Assembly (NCBI GenBank): GCA_019925795.1
Contig: CM034310.1
Coordinates: forward strand, 24,324,764 to 24,388,763
DNA: 64,000 bases
Direction: 5' to 3'
From: Dendrobium chrysotoxum
Lineage: Eukaryota > Streptophyta > Magnoliopsida > Asparagales > Orchidaceae
Part shown: positions 11,201-21,338 of the stretch, in pieces
Layout of the letters: each line of letters opens with the position of its first letter
Numbering within the stretch: position 1 is the stretch's first letter
Position numbers and translations under genes: made by a program
The notes under the pieces: generated by a model
Databases searched by the model: none
What the model was told of the DNA's origin: nothing
The model's input: only the letters and a program-made list of their open reading frames with translations

Positions 11201-11310
11201 ATTATGTGGCTACTAAAGATCAGCTTGCAGATATTTTCACAAAACCCTTAGCCTTTGACACATTTAGCATGTTGAGGACAAGGCTAGGTGTGATAGATCT
11301 AAATTCTTGA
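8293..11310 (+). pseudogene. pol: pol of element A: protease, integrase, RT and RNase H, with three internal stops
   Basis: Same frame as gag. Protease has DSGCSKHMTGD just after 8,298. Integrase has the HHCC zinc region (WLWHRRLCH ... CDACQLGK) and core (HMDLFGP, then NGVVERKNR), but the second catalytic Asp is Tyr (QSYHGGEFEN near 9,061). RT carries YVDDIIFGST near 10,360. RNase H carries DNTSA near 11,085 and TKHIDIRHHF, and the frame ends with TGA at 11,308-11,310. Stops lie at 8,806, 9,661 and 9,973. There are no frameshifts, so the reading frame is preserved over 4.1 kb. Product order is diagnostic of Ty1/copia. Confidence 0.95.
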
Positions 11311-11967
11311 TTGAAATTTCTACAAATGTATTTCTATTTGTTTGTGTTTGTTAGTTTGTTCGTTGATTTGTTTTCATTATTATGTTTTTGTTTCTTGTTT
11401 GAATTCTGAATTATATTTTTGTTCCTTGTTTGAATGTTGAAAGGCATGCAAGTTTTTGAAGTGATGGGAGTTTATAGTGTCTATTCGTACTGTACGATAT
11501 GTCATCGTACTGTACGATCACATCATCGTACTCACGCTTTGTCTATACGAATGGAGAGGAAACATGGTTATGAGCAGTTATTATTGGTGATCGTATGTAC
11601 GAATACGTCATTCGTCTGTATGATCCACATGTCGTTTCACGTGAGGGACGAACCTAACCATCGCTTGAATGAACTTAAATTTTCTGATCGTCCCGGATGA
11701 ACACATCATCGTTTGTACGATCAGGAAGTCAAAAAGCCTGTACGAAAGGACGCCTCGAGATGAGCAGTTTATGAAAAACTATTTCAACCGTTTCATTTTG
11801 ACTGCTTTCATTCATCTCAGATGAACTTTCATTCATCCCGGACGAATCAAGGTTCATCTTGTATGAACTTGATTTGTACAGTACGCTAGCAGATTTTTTT
11901 TATATAAAGGCGGGTCATTTTCTTTCATTTCACTTTCTATCTAGAACCTTTAGAGCCTTGAGAGAAA
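11311..11967 (+). promoter_or_regulatory. Spacer with GTAC palindromes and TATA box upstream of the extra ORF
   Basis: The 657-bp gap between pol and the extra ORF contains TTCGTACTGTACGAT near 11,484, a perfect ATCGTACTGTACGAT at 11,504-11,518, several CGTAC/ATGAAC-type variants to 11,890, and TATATAAAG at 11,901-11,909. A pyrimidine-rich stretch follows and the ORF begins 59 bp downstream of the TATA box. The arrangement copies that of the LTR promoter, suggesting an internal promoter for the extra ORF. Elements B (TATTTAAAG near 21,790) and D keep a similar layout. Confidence 0.55.
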
Positions 11968-13044
11968 ATGTCTGGCAGTGGAAAAAGGGCACGGGTTGCT
12001 AGGGCTCCAGCATCTAGAAGGAACTGGGATGATAACTTTCTTAGTGAAGAGAATGAGGAAGCATACATTAGGTATGCAGCATCTAAGGTTACTCCCTCCC
12101 GTATGCTACTGCAAGAAAATATACATTTTACGGTTATGCCCCTCTTTGACTCGACCCACTTTTATTTTCTGTTGACCTTGATTTATGCCTTCAATAAGGA
12201 TCTATTTCATGTGTTCCTTGCCAACATGACCTTTAATCAGGATCACTCAGTCATTTCATCTTTTGTACTCAAGCAAAAAGTAGTGATAACCAAGGAGGAC
12301 CTAGGGGAATATGTTCATCTTAGAACTCAAGGGGTTAGAGCTCATACCTTCTCCACTAGACCTGAAACCGGTTGGTCAGAAATTAACTGAGTTCTTAGAG
12401 GTGTAAGCACACCCACACATGTCTCCCGGGTAGATACATTGAATCAAAATGCAAGGATAATACAACATGTGCTAAGGACATCAATTATCCCTAAAGCAGG
12501 AGATAGGGTTAATATGACTCCACTTCTTTCCTCAACCATTTTTCTGATTATGACTGGTCAACCCATTGATGAAGCACAATTGATTTTAGACTACATCTAT
12601 TATCTTTCAGATATTGGTTTGGCTGGTGTAAAGAGGAAGAAAAATATTGGTTTAGGACATGTTGTGTGTTACATTCTAGAGAGGAAGTACAACCTAGTTC
12701 ATCCTTCCGGTCCTTCTGAACTCCCACTGTACTTCACTAACGCTTCCTTTAGAGCATTATTTGGGAAAGAGGGTACAGCAGACAGCTCAGATGATGAGCC
12801 TCCTTCAGCTTCTGCTCCTTCAGGTGCACCCTCAACTGCATCTAGACCTTCAAAGGAGTTCTATCAAAATATGGTCCAACATTTTGATAGAATGGACCAA
12901 AGGTTTGATGACATTGAGGCTCATTTGAAAAGGTAGGATGATCAGTTTGATGCTGTAAACACAAATATTGCTACTCTGAACAGCTACTTTGCGTTGTTTG
13001 GTGCTCCACCACCTCCTCCAGATCAGGGCCCTTCTCAATTCTAG
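11968..13044 (+). pseudogene. Extra ORF of element A, two in-frame stops
   Basis: ATG at 11,968 (MSGSGKRARV), TAG at 13,042-13,044; about 358 codons, interrupted by TGA at 12,388 and TAG at 12,934 with no frameshift. The N-terminus is basic. The middle (about 12,440-12,690) has the pattern 'ARIIQHVLRTSIIP ... LLSSTIFLIMTGQPID ... GLGHVVCYILE'. This resembles the putative plant transposon protein domain found in many gypsy-associated plant ORFs more than an envelope protein. Then come a Ser/Pro-rich linker, heptad-like coiled coil (DRMDQRFDDIEAHLKR) and a short poly-Pro end. No signal peptide or convincing transmembrane helix is seen. Function unknown; homologues in B and D of this window. Confidence 0.75.
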
Positions 13045-14373
13045 CTTGATTTGCTATGGTTTAGTTTGGATGTGATTGTGTTACTCTTTGTATGTTTTAG
13101 ACTATTTTTATGTTGTAGTGAGTGTTTGTTTTGGATATGATAGCAAGTTTTTTTTTAAAGATGTGCTTCAGTGTATAACTTGCTATGTTGTATGTTATAA
13201 ATTGTCTAGTAATGAAATGTTCCAGTGTTTCTGTGCTTATTCTTTTTGTGTTAGTGAATGGCCTAGTTGTATTTTTTTCTTTCCCCTTCAATTCATTTGA
13301 TTATAGTTGATTATTGATCTAGAATGTTATTTGACTTCAAATTACAATTGAAAATACTATACATAACTTTAAATTTTAAAATTTTTTAGATTTCATTATG
13401 TATTAGGTGTGGATTAGAAGATCTTACTTAAATCTTATTTAGACATGTATTATTCAGTCTAAGTTAATGTATTTTTGATGTTTTAATATTATTCTCACTG
13501 TCTAAATCTTTGTGTTTGTTATTGTATTTGTGACTGAGAGATAATGTTCTTGGAAAGAATCTTACATTTAAAGCAAAGCTTTAAAAGATGCACAAAATGT
13601 GCCACAAAAGAAAAGATGCGCAATGGCGCCAAATGTGAAAAGACACACAAAGTGTGTCATACAATAAAAGATGCGCAATGTCGCCAAATTTTAATAAGGC
13701 ACAAATTTAGCCTACATTTTGAAAAGATGCGCAAAGTCACCAAATTTTCTTTCCTTTAAAATTTTTTCTCTTTTTTCACTAATCAATAATTGCACTATAG
13801 ACTTAGAATTTTGGTAATGTTACCTCATCTTCTCTACAATATTGAGACTGGTAATATCTCTAATACTTTACTACTTAAGATCAACTTTTTTTTTCCTTAA
13901 CATACTATACAATCTAACATTTTTTTTGAGAATTTAGGATTTGCATCTCAATTGAATATTGTAGTTAAACTTCATTTAATATTATTCCTCTTCTCAACTA
14001 CTTTGAAGTGACCTTTTTACTGTTGGTAAAAGGGGGAGATAATATTATTTGACTTATGTATATTATGTGGTGTTTTGTATGTGTTATTCTGTATATTATG
14101 TATATGTGTTTGCGGTATTTGTGTTTGTGTTATCATTTCTACACTCTTTTCACTCTTTCCTTCCCTTCTATTGTGTATTCCATGTAAGATGCTCTATCCT
14201 CATATATCTTGATTAGTCTTTAAGGGGGAGCTTAGGGATAGGCCGAGTCACTTTACGGATCTTTTATTTAGGGGGAGTGTAGTTCTTTTATTTAGGGGAG
14301 TACATGTAGTGGATGTTAGAAGATTTATTATTTTATGTATTTCATTTCAAACAATAGTTGTTTTGCCATCATC
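13045..14373 (+). other. 3' noncoding region of element A
   Basis: An AT-rich 1.3 kb tail. The only clear structure is the short repeat cluster at 13,575-13,755 and two AGGGGGAG-type purine runs (14,224 and 14,270) before the true PPT. Short ORFs here have no recognisable content. Confidence 0.75.
13575..13755 (+). repeat. Degenerate 27-28-bp repeats in the 3' region of element A
   Basis: About six units begin AAAAGATGCGCAA or close variants and contain GTGCC/GGCGCC/GTCGCC followed by AAATT. The spacing is 27-28 bp. Several units have short inverted repeats (CACAAAGTGTG). Confidence 0.75.
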
Positions 14374-14387
14374 AAAAAGGGGGAGAT
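14374..14387 (+). other. Polypurine tract of element A
   Basis: AAAAAGGGGGAGAT abuts the TGTTGTGATT start of the 3' LTR, as in typical Sireviruses. Confidence 0.95.
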
Positions 14388-15975
14388 TGTTGTGATTAGG
14401 GTGAATCGATTTGTTCATGTGAATTCTAATCCAAGTTTATGTTATTTAGATTTTTTATGATTACAAAAGCTTATTGTTTGTCTAATTCATCTTCTAACAT
14501 ATATTTGAGTTTTTTTTGTGTTGTGTGTACTAAAGTATTTTTCAGGAAATTCACACTCTAGATTGTTGAAGACTTCAAGTTCATTTGTTCACTATAAATG
14601 AAGTCTGTAAATTTTTTTTTCCTTGAGTCTGAGAGAGTGTGATTGAAAGTTGGATAACTGTGCACACACACACAATGGGGGAGTAAAAACTTTAATTTTT
14701 TAAACTGATTGTACAGTACGATCTTATATCGTACGGGACAATCTGTAGAATGTGTCCTCCATAAAGAACCCGCATGACTAGAAAATTTTTCAAAGTCATG
14801 TTCGTACAGTCCGAATACTATTTCGTTCATGGGTTTTGCTGTACGAACTGCTTAAAATTGGGTTCATTCAAGCCTTCGTACGGGATGAAATGTTCGTACG
14901 AAGCTTACTGATCGATTCATCCAAGCATTCGTACGGGATGAAACGTTCATACGAAGCTTACTGATCGATTCGTCCAAGCGTTCGTACGGGATGAAACGTT
15001 CGTACGAAGCTCTCTGTTTGGTTCGTCCAAGCTTTCATACGGGATGACTGTTCGTATGAAGCTAACTCTTCGATTCATCCAAGCTTGCGTACGAGGCAAA
15101 ATGAACAATTTTTTGAACTATTCATACGGTACGATCTGATATCGTCCGGGACGATCGACACGGACTTAACTTGAAATTTCTATTTTTGGACGATTTTTTC
15201 TGTCCTAAGTATAAAAATGACTCAAAACTGTTTGAAGGAATAATCCTTCTGCGAAAATTCTTTTGGAAAGTAAAAGGAGAGTGATTGGGAGAGTGTTTGG
15301 GAGTGAGTTTAGAGAAATCTTTCAAGAGAGAATTGTGAGGAGATTCATAAGGTTATCCAATTGTGAGGATTTCTTTTACTTGTTCTTCAAGCATCTTCCT
15401 AGTTCTTTAGAGGCTTTTGCAAGAGGATTGTTCGAGAGGATTTCAGTTCTCTGCCACACTTGGAGAGTGAAAAAGACGACGGTTCTCCGCCGCACTTGGA
15501 GGGTGAAAAGGATGACGGTTCTCTGTCGCACTTGGAGGGTGGAAGGGACGACGGTACTCTGCCGCACCGGGGTTGGTGGAAGAGAGTTTGTAAAGGCTTC
15601 TCTGCCTTACTGTGGGGGTAAAAGGAGAGACACTTGAGTTTAGTGCAATACCTAGAGAAGGAGTCTCTAGGGAGTGGATGTAGGTCGTGTTTGACCGAAC
15701 CACTATAAATTCTGGTGTCTTCTGTTCACTGTTTATTTTCTGCATTTTTATTTTTTCTGCAGTATATTTTCTCAGTGGTTGAATTTATGTGTTGAACAAA
15801 AGAGCAAAAATTATCTCTGTTCGTACTGTATGAATTGATATCGTACTGTACGATTAGCATTAAAACATTCCCAAAATATCCAGCATTTTTTTTAAAGGGC
15901 CAATTCACCCCCCCCCCCCCTCTCGGTTAGCCTAGGGACGTGTGAAATAGGTCTAACAACCTATTCGGACTCTCA
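14388..15975 (+). repeat. 3' LTR of element A (1,588 bp)
   Basis: Same content and order as the 5' LTR. It is 38 bp longer, mainly because of one additional 36-bp leader repeat and a longer C-tract near 15,907-15,920. A perfect GTAC palindrome is at 15,840-15,854, near the LTR end. The 53-bp array runs from about 14,865 to 15,105 and the TATA box is at 15,210. Scattered single-base differences show a moderately old insertion. Confidence 0.95.
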
Positions 15976-15980
15976 ACCTT
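15976..15980. other. Target site duplication of element A, right copy
   Basis: ACCTT directly after the CTCA end of the 3' LTR, identical to 5,543-5,547. Confidence 0.95.
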
Positions 15981-16542
15981 TGCTTTAGAAATTCATTTGC
16001 ACTTTTAAAATTTTCTACTTTTAATTTTAATGCATGCTCACTACTATCTAATTCACTTACAAGTCCTTCTAATTCCTTAATTGATTTTTCTAACTGAAGA
16101 TGCTTTGACATCAAGGATTCATGTGCATTAGTTAGATCAATATGCATCTTTTTTAGTGCATCATATTCATCAAGTGAATACATGTGATCCTTATCTAGTG
16201 CAGAATGATTTATTCTAAGGTAATCATGTTCTTTTAACAAAATTGAGAAATCAAAGTTTAGACTAGCATATATTTTCTTGAGCTTTCTATATACATTGTG
16301 AATTTTTTTTTGAAACTTTAAATAATTTATTATATGAAAGCTCATATACCTCCTCTTGACAAGAATGATCAAGACTATTATCTACAATAAGGTAAAGATT
16401 GGTTACCTCCTCTTCTATTTCTATTTTTGATGACTCTAAAGTGAAGTCTTCTCAAAATGCCTTATATCTCCATTGATTCCCCTTTTTAAACTTTATCTTC
16501 TCTTCACCATTCTCCTTGATCAGGTGAGCTTTTAGGTTGGGG
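15976..16542 (-). pseudogene. gag: gag fragment of element D: coiled coil and part of a zinc-knuckle region
   Basis: On the minus strand the open piece (16,372 to the insertion) aligns with the coiled-coil part of element C gag (HDSYRKLKKKHVSL..., LDKDHMSLLDEYDALNKKH). Further right, frameshifted sequence matches the AFWADSAS and CPN(I/L)K segments just after the first CCHC knuckle. The match ends abruptly near 16,542 where plus-strand gypsy pol begins. No target duplication is seen there, so this is a truncation or a later rearrangement. Confidence 0.85.
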
Positions 16543-18884
16543 AATCCATTTGTATGGGATGTGAAATGTCAAAATGCTATCGATAATATCAAATAATATC
16601 TTACAAATCTACCATTCTTGGCAACCACTATTCTGGGGAAACCTTTTATTCTTTACACCGTGGCTCTAGATTAGTTGCTTGGTGCCCTAATAACTTAAGT
16701 CAATGATGAGGGGAAAGGTAGTGTTCTCTACTACCTAAGTTAAAGACTCCTTCCTACAGAAATATTATATCCTTCAATTAAGAAGCATTATCTTGTTTTA
16801 GTTTTTACAGCCTAAAAACTAAGGCATTACCAGCTTTCTCACCATGTAAGTTTGATTTCAAGAGTCAACCTGCTATAATATCTTATGACCCATCCAACAT
16901 TATTAGGATGTCTGGCACGGTGGTCTATTATATTGCTTCAATTTAAAATAACTTTCACTCCCTAGCGTGCCATGAAAGGACAACCCATAGCTAACTTGCT
17001 TGTAGCACACCCGCTGCCTGTGGATTCTCCTCTAAATGATGATTTACCTGATGAACAAATCATGAGATTAAATGAATCTAATGATCGTGTCTAGGAATTA
17101 GATTTTGATGGTGTGGCATCTTCCCAATGAGGCAAAGCACATAAATCTATTATTCCCTAAAATTTTGAAATTGATTTGATTTTTATAACACTAAAAAAGG
17201 TAATGATACACTTTTCCTATCACTTACCAAAGCCTTGCATGAATAATGAGGCTGAGACGAATCTCTGATAATTGGTCAAGAACTTATAATATTGATGGAG
17301 ATAAAAGAGATTAAAATCTTTGGTGATTCTTAATTGGTTATCATCAAGATTACAGGAACCTATAAGGTTTTGAATCCTAAACTCCTCAAGTACCATTAGT
17401 TCACCAGTCACCTCCTCAAATAGATTCTTGTTGTAGCTTTATATAGAATTCCTCATGGAAGTAATTCTATGGTGGATGCCTTAGCAAAGCTTGCAAAGGA
17501 ATTTGCTTGTTCAGAAGAATATTTCATTCTTATAGAGATTCAAGGCTGAAAGGTCCTATCTCCTATAGATTTGAAGTATATCAATGAAAAATCTTCCTAG
17601 ATCCCATCTTCCTCTTCAACAGTCAACAAAGAAGGTGATTGGAGACAATTGTTAATGGACTACCTTCAAGGAGGCAAGCACCCTGAACATAAATCCCTTG
17701 CCAATCAAATCAAGAAATGTGCCCTCTCATCTGTACTTATAAATGACACTATATTCCATCAATCATTTGATCTAATGTGGCTACATTGTTTAGAAAAATG
17801 AGAGGCCCTGAAGATTATAAATGAGGTCCATGCCAAACTATGTAGTGCTCATCAATCGGGTCCTAAGATGAAATAAAAATTAAAAGACTTGGATATTACT
17901 AGCCTATGATGATTGATGATTGCGTGAATGTTACAAAATGTTATCAACAATTCCAAGTACATGGTGTGATTTTTCATCAGTTGCCTAACATGTTACATCC
18001 CATAAAAGCTTTATAGCCCTTTGAGAGTTGGGGTATGGATGTTATCGGGCTTACTGACCCTCCTTCTGTAAAGGGTCATGCTTCATTTTAGCCACGACTG
18101 ATTACTTTTCAAAGTGCATGAAATTAATTCCCCTATGCAATGTTACATCACACCATGTCATGAAATTCTTTTGTAACCATATTATATATTGATTCGGCGT
18201 GCCCCACAGAATCTTATCTGATAATGGGTTCACGTTCAAGTCTACAAAAATTAATAACTTTATAAAATATCATGGTATTGATTAGAGATACTCAACAATA
18301 TGTTACCCACGAGCTAATGGGTTGGCTGAGGCCTTCAATAAAAACCTAATGTAAATCATTAAAAAGACCCTAGATGATAATAAATATCAATGGGATGAGA
18401 GGTTGGTGGAAGTCTTGCAGGCATATCGGACCACTTATAGGACCCTGACCAATCCACTTTGTTTGGACTAGTGTATGGGACCAAGGTTGTACTCCCTTTA
18501 GAAGTTCAGATTCCTTCACTCAGGGTCGTGATATAAAATTAAAGTACAATAGAATGAAATGCACAACTCCAGTTAGAAGATCTCAAAGGCCTTGAAGAGC
18601 ACTATCTCTAAACTCAGCAAAACTTAGAGTTCTATAAAGCCTGAAAGGTTCACGCTCACGATAAGTTAGTGTGACCTAGAACCTTCTAAGTATGAGACTT
18701 GGTCTTGGTTCTTCGGAGGCCTATCTTAGCTCATTGAAAGATTGGTGGGAAGTTTAAACTGATATGGGAAGTACCTTTTATTATAAAGACTATCTACAAA
18801 GGGATATATCAGCTAGTTGATTGCAAAGGAAATCACCCGATGTTGCCAGTCAATAAGCGTTTCCTTGAGAAATATCATGCTTGA
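16543..18884 (+). pseudogene. pol: Gypsy pol 3' half: RNase H, second RNase H, integrase (Tat-type)
   Basis: Three-frame reading gives the end of RT and first RNase H (NPFVWDVKCQNA, then KPFILYTVALD, DEGKGSVLYYLS; 16,543-16,990). A second RNase H follows (LDFDGVASS near 17,100, CMNNEAET near 17,235, then MVDALAKLAKEFA near 17,470). The integrase core comes next (FESWGMDVIGL near 18,020, ILSDNGFTF near 18,208, YPRANGLAEAFNK near 18,305, YQWDERLVEVLQAYRTTYRT near 18,390), with a C-terminal region ending TGA at 18,882-18,884. Dozens of stops and frameshifts. The paired RNase H domains point to the Tat lineage. Confidence 0.85.
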
Positions 18885-18990
18885 TGTAGCTTGACTTTTC
18901 ATCAATAAAATGTTTTTGAATTTTGAATCAAGTTGGATCAATTTTTTTTTCAAATTTTCACTTTCAAAAATAAATCTTATTTTCTTTATC

Positions 18991-20455
18991 TTAAGGTTAG
19001 GTGCTTCTTTTCCTTAAGATTAGATCCACTAGTGGTGGAGAACGCCCTTCGTGGCACCATCCTAGTTTTAACTCCTACTTTCTTTTCCTTAATGTTAGGT
19101 GCTTCCTTTCCTTAGGCTTAGATCCACAAGTGATGGAGAATGCCCTTCATGGCATCATCCTAGTTTTAACTTCTGCTTTCTATTTATTAAGGTTAAAATG
19201 TTCCTTTCCAAGGATTAGATCTACTAGTGATGAAGAACACCCCTTGTGGCACCATCCTAGTTCTAACTCCTTTTTTCCTTAAGGTTAGGTGTTTCCTTTC
19301 CTTGGGATTAGATCCATAAGTGATGGAGAAAACCCTTCGTGGCACCATCCTAATTTTAACTCCTGCTTTCTTTCTTTAAGTTTAGGTATTTTCTTACCTT
19401 ATGATAGATCCACTAGTGATGGAGAATGCCCTTCATGGCACCATCCTAGTTTTAACTCCTACATTCTTTTCCTCAAGGTTATGTGCTTCCTTTCCTTAGG
19501 ATTAGATCCACCAGTGATGGAGAATGCCCTTTGTGACATATATCATCCTAATTTTAACTCCTGCTTTCTTTCCTTAAGGCTAGGTGCTTCCATTCCTTAA
19601 GTTTAGATCCACTAGTGATGGATAATGCCCTTCATGCCGCCATCTTAGTTTTAACTCCTGCTTTCAATTCATTAAGGTTAGGTGATTCCTTTCCTTACAA
19701 TTAGATCCACTAGTGATGGAGAACGCCCTTCATGACACCATCCTAGTTCTAATTCCTATTTTTTTTTCTTAAGGTTAGGTGTTTCCTTTCCTTAGGATTA
19801 GATCCATAAGTGATGGATAACACCCTTCGTGGCATCATCCTAATTTTAACTCCTGCTTTATTTTCAATAAGGTTAAATGTTTCTTTTCCTTAGGATTAGA
19901 CCCACTGGTGATGGAAAATGCCCTTCGTGGCACCATCCTAGTTTTAACTCCTACTTTCTTTTCCTTATGGTTAGGTGCTTCCTTTCCTTAGGATTATATC
20001 CACTAGTTATGGAGACCACCCTTCGTGGTACCATCATAATTTTAACTCCTACTTTCTTTTCCTTAAGGTTAGGTGCTTCCTTTCCTTAGGATTAGATCCA
20101 CTAGAGATGGAGAACACCCTTTGTGGCACCATCCTTTTTTTTACTCTTGCTTTCTTTTCTGTAAGGTTAGGTATTTTCTTTCCTTAGGATTAGATCCACT
20201 AGTGATGGAGAACTCCCTTCATGGCACCATCCTAGATTTAACTCAAACTTTCTTTTCCTTAAGGTTAGGTGCTTCTTTTTCTTAGGATTAGATCCACTGG
20301 TGATGCAGAATGCCCTTCATGGCACCATCTAGTTTTAAATCCATCTTTCTTTTCCTTAAGGTTAGGTGCTTCCTACCATTACGATTAGATTTACTAGTGG
20401 TAGAGAATACCCTTTATGGCACTACCCTAGTATCAACTCAACCTTGATTCTCTAA
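18991..20455 (+). repeat. 98-bp tandem array, about 15 copies
   Basis: Each unit reads roughly AAGGTTAGGTGCTTCCTTTC, then a segment around AGATCCACTAGTGATGGAG, then CTTCGTGGCACCATCCTAG. Starts at 18,991, 19,089, and so on to about 20,356 follow 98-bp spacing with a few small indels. Units differ at scattered positions, so the array is not freshly homogenised. Confidence 0.95.
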
Positions 20456-20520
20456 AATTTGATGCTTTCTTCCATTAGGATAAAAATTTTAGGTTTCACC
20501 TCTCCATTCGGTCAATGCAA

Positions 20521-20553
20521 TATGTGTAGTGGAACTTCATCCCACTACACATA
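20521..20553. other. Perfect 12-bp hairpin just upstream of the Tat LTR
   Basis: TATGTGTAGTGG and CCACTACACATA form a perfect inverted repeat with a 9-nt loop, ending 13 bp before the LTR start. It sits where a PPT is expected, but no polypurine run is visible. Confidence 0.7.
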
Positions 20554-20566
20554 TTATGGGTCTATT

Positions 20567-21338
20567 TATTGACCTCATTTTTGTACGAGGTCATCAGAAC
20601 CTATTCAACCATTAATAAACCTTCAATCAAGCCTTCAATTAATCCCCAATTTAATTTTTAGTCCATACCTCAATCTAGCCTTCAATCAACCTTCAATCAA
20701 GACTTCTATCAAACTGTGATCTTGTCCAATCAATCGTAATCATCCATTTGATTATGATTGATGTGGATAATTCAAACTCAATTAATCTAATCCAAAATTG
20801 CATTCAAATCAAGAATTCCAGGTTAAAATCTAGGGTTAAAGGCCTATGTCATGAAATCCTTTATAGGGTATTTTTTTAATCATCTCAAAACCCAGCCAAT
20901 TGACCTCTGATTTATGATCTATCAATTACATATTGATTAATCATGTCCCTAGGGTCAACCCTCCTAATTTGAACATAATATGACACTTCTAACCCCAAAA
21001 ACTGAATTGAAATTCAAATGCTACAAAACCTTGATATATTTACAGCCTATACCACTGAACTTGCCACATTGTAGAATTTAACATTGGGATCTTCCACAAG
21101 ACCCTTGACCATGTTCATAGCCTTTTCTATGACATGTTGATTATGAAACTGTATTTTGGTGGACTCAGTTTGACCCATAGATGACTAGGGGTCAAAATGA
21201 CCAAAATGCTCTTTAAGGGAAAAATTGGACTTTTCTCCAAACCTCAATATGACACAATCAAATTAGACCTTGGAACCTCCTCTAATGCATCCTAAATAGC
21301 ATTAGAAGTGCATTAAACACCAATTTGAACCTTCGTTA
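20567..21338 (+). repeat. Tat LTR copy a, first part
   Basis: It starts TATTGACCTCA (TG decayed to TA). The homologous starts are at 29,938 and, on the minus strand, at 39,711. A terminal inverted repeat TGACCTC...GAGGTCA opens it. The rest is AT-rich and noncoding, and is cut by element B at 21,339. Confidence 0.75.

Larger units (their letters stand above)
5548..15975 (+). mobile_element. Element A: complete Sire-type Ty1/copia retrotransposon, 10.4 kb
   Basis: Both LTRs start TGTTGTGATTAGG and end CTCA, and are flanked by the ACCTT duplication. A tRNA-Met type PBS (TGGTATCAGAG) follows the 5' LTR after two bases, and a PPT (AAAAAGGGGGAGAT) abuts the 3' LTR. Between them lie gag-pol in one frame (7,156-11,310), a spacer with its own TATA box, an extra ORF (11,968-13,044) and a 1.3 kb noncoding tail. 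PR-INT-RT-RNase H order, long LTRs, the extra ORF and this PPT/LTR junction fit the Sire/Maximus lineage. Nine in-frame stops make it non-autonomous now. It sits inside element D in the opposite orientation, so it is younger than D. Confidence 0.97.
1..16542 (-). mobile_element. Element D: decayed Ty1/copia Sire-type retrotransposon, split by element A
   Basis: Read on the minus strand from right to left this is one element: partial gag (16,542-15,976), interruption by element A, the rest of gag and pol (5,547-2,373), a spacer, an extra ORF (1,721-704), a 3' noncoding region, a PPT and the start of a 3' LTR cut by the window edge. Protein order PR-INT-RT-RNase H identifies Ty1/copia, and the extra ORF after pol plus coiled-coil gag place it near Sireviruses. 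The gag N-terminus and the 5' LTR are missing: the element stops abruptly at about 16,542 against gypsy pol sequence. Frameshifts and stops throughout show it is old and inactive. Confidence 0.85.
18885..20566 (+). other. 3' noncoding region of element G
   Basis: The stretch lies between the integrase stop and the LTR. It is almost filled by the 98-bp array, followed by a hairpin at 20,521-20,553. The serial open frames of about 70 codons here, spaced 98 bp apart, are by-products of the repeat and are not genes. Confidence 0.8.

Noticed and set aside
19001..20285. Series of 70-100 codon open frames, plus strand
   Set aside because: They restart every 98 bp and reflect the tandem repeat, not a protein family.
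18991..20455. CRISPR-like array
   Set aside because: Units are contiguous 98-bp repeats without spacers, inside a plant retrotransposon.
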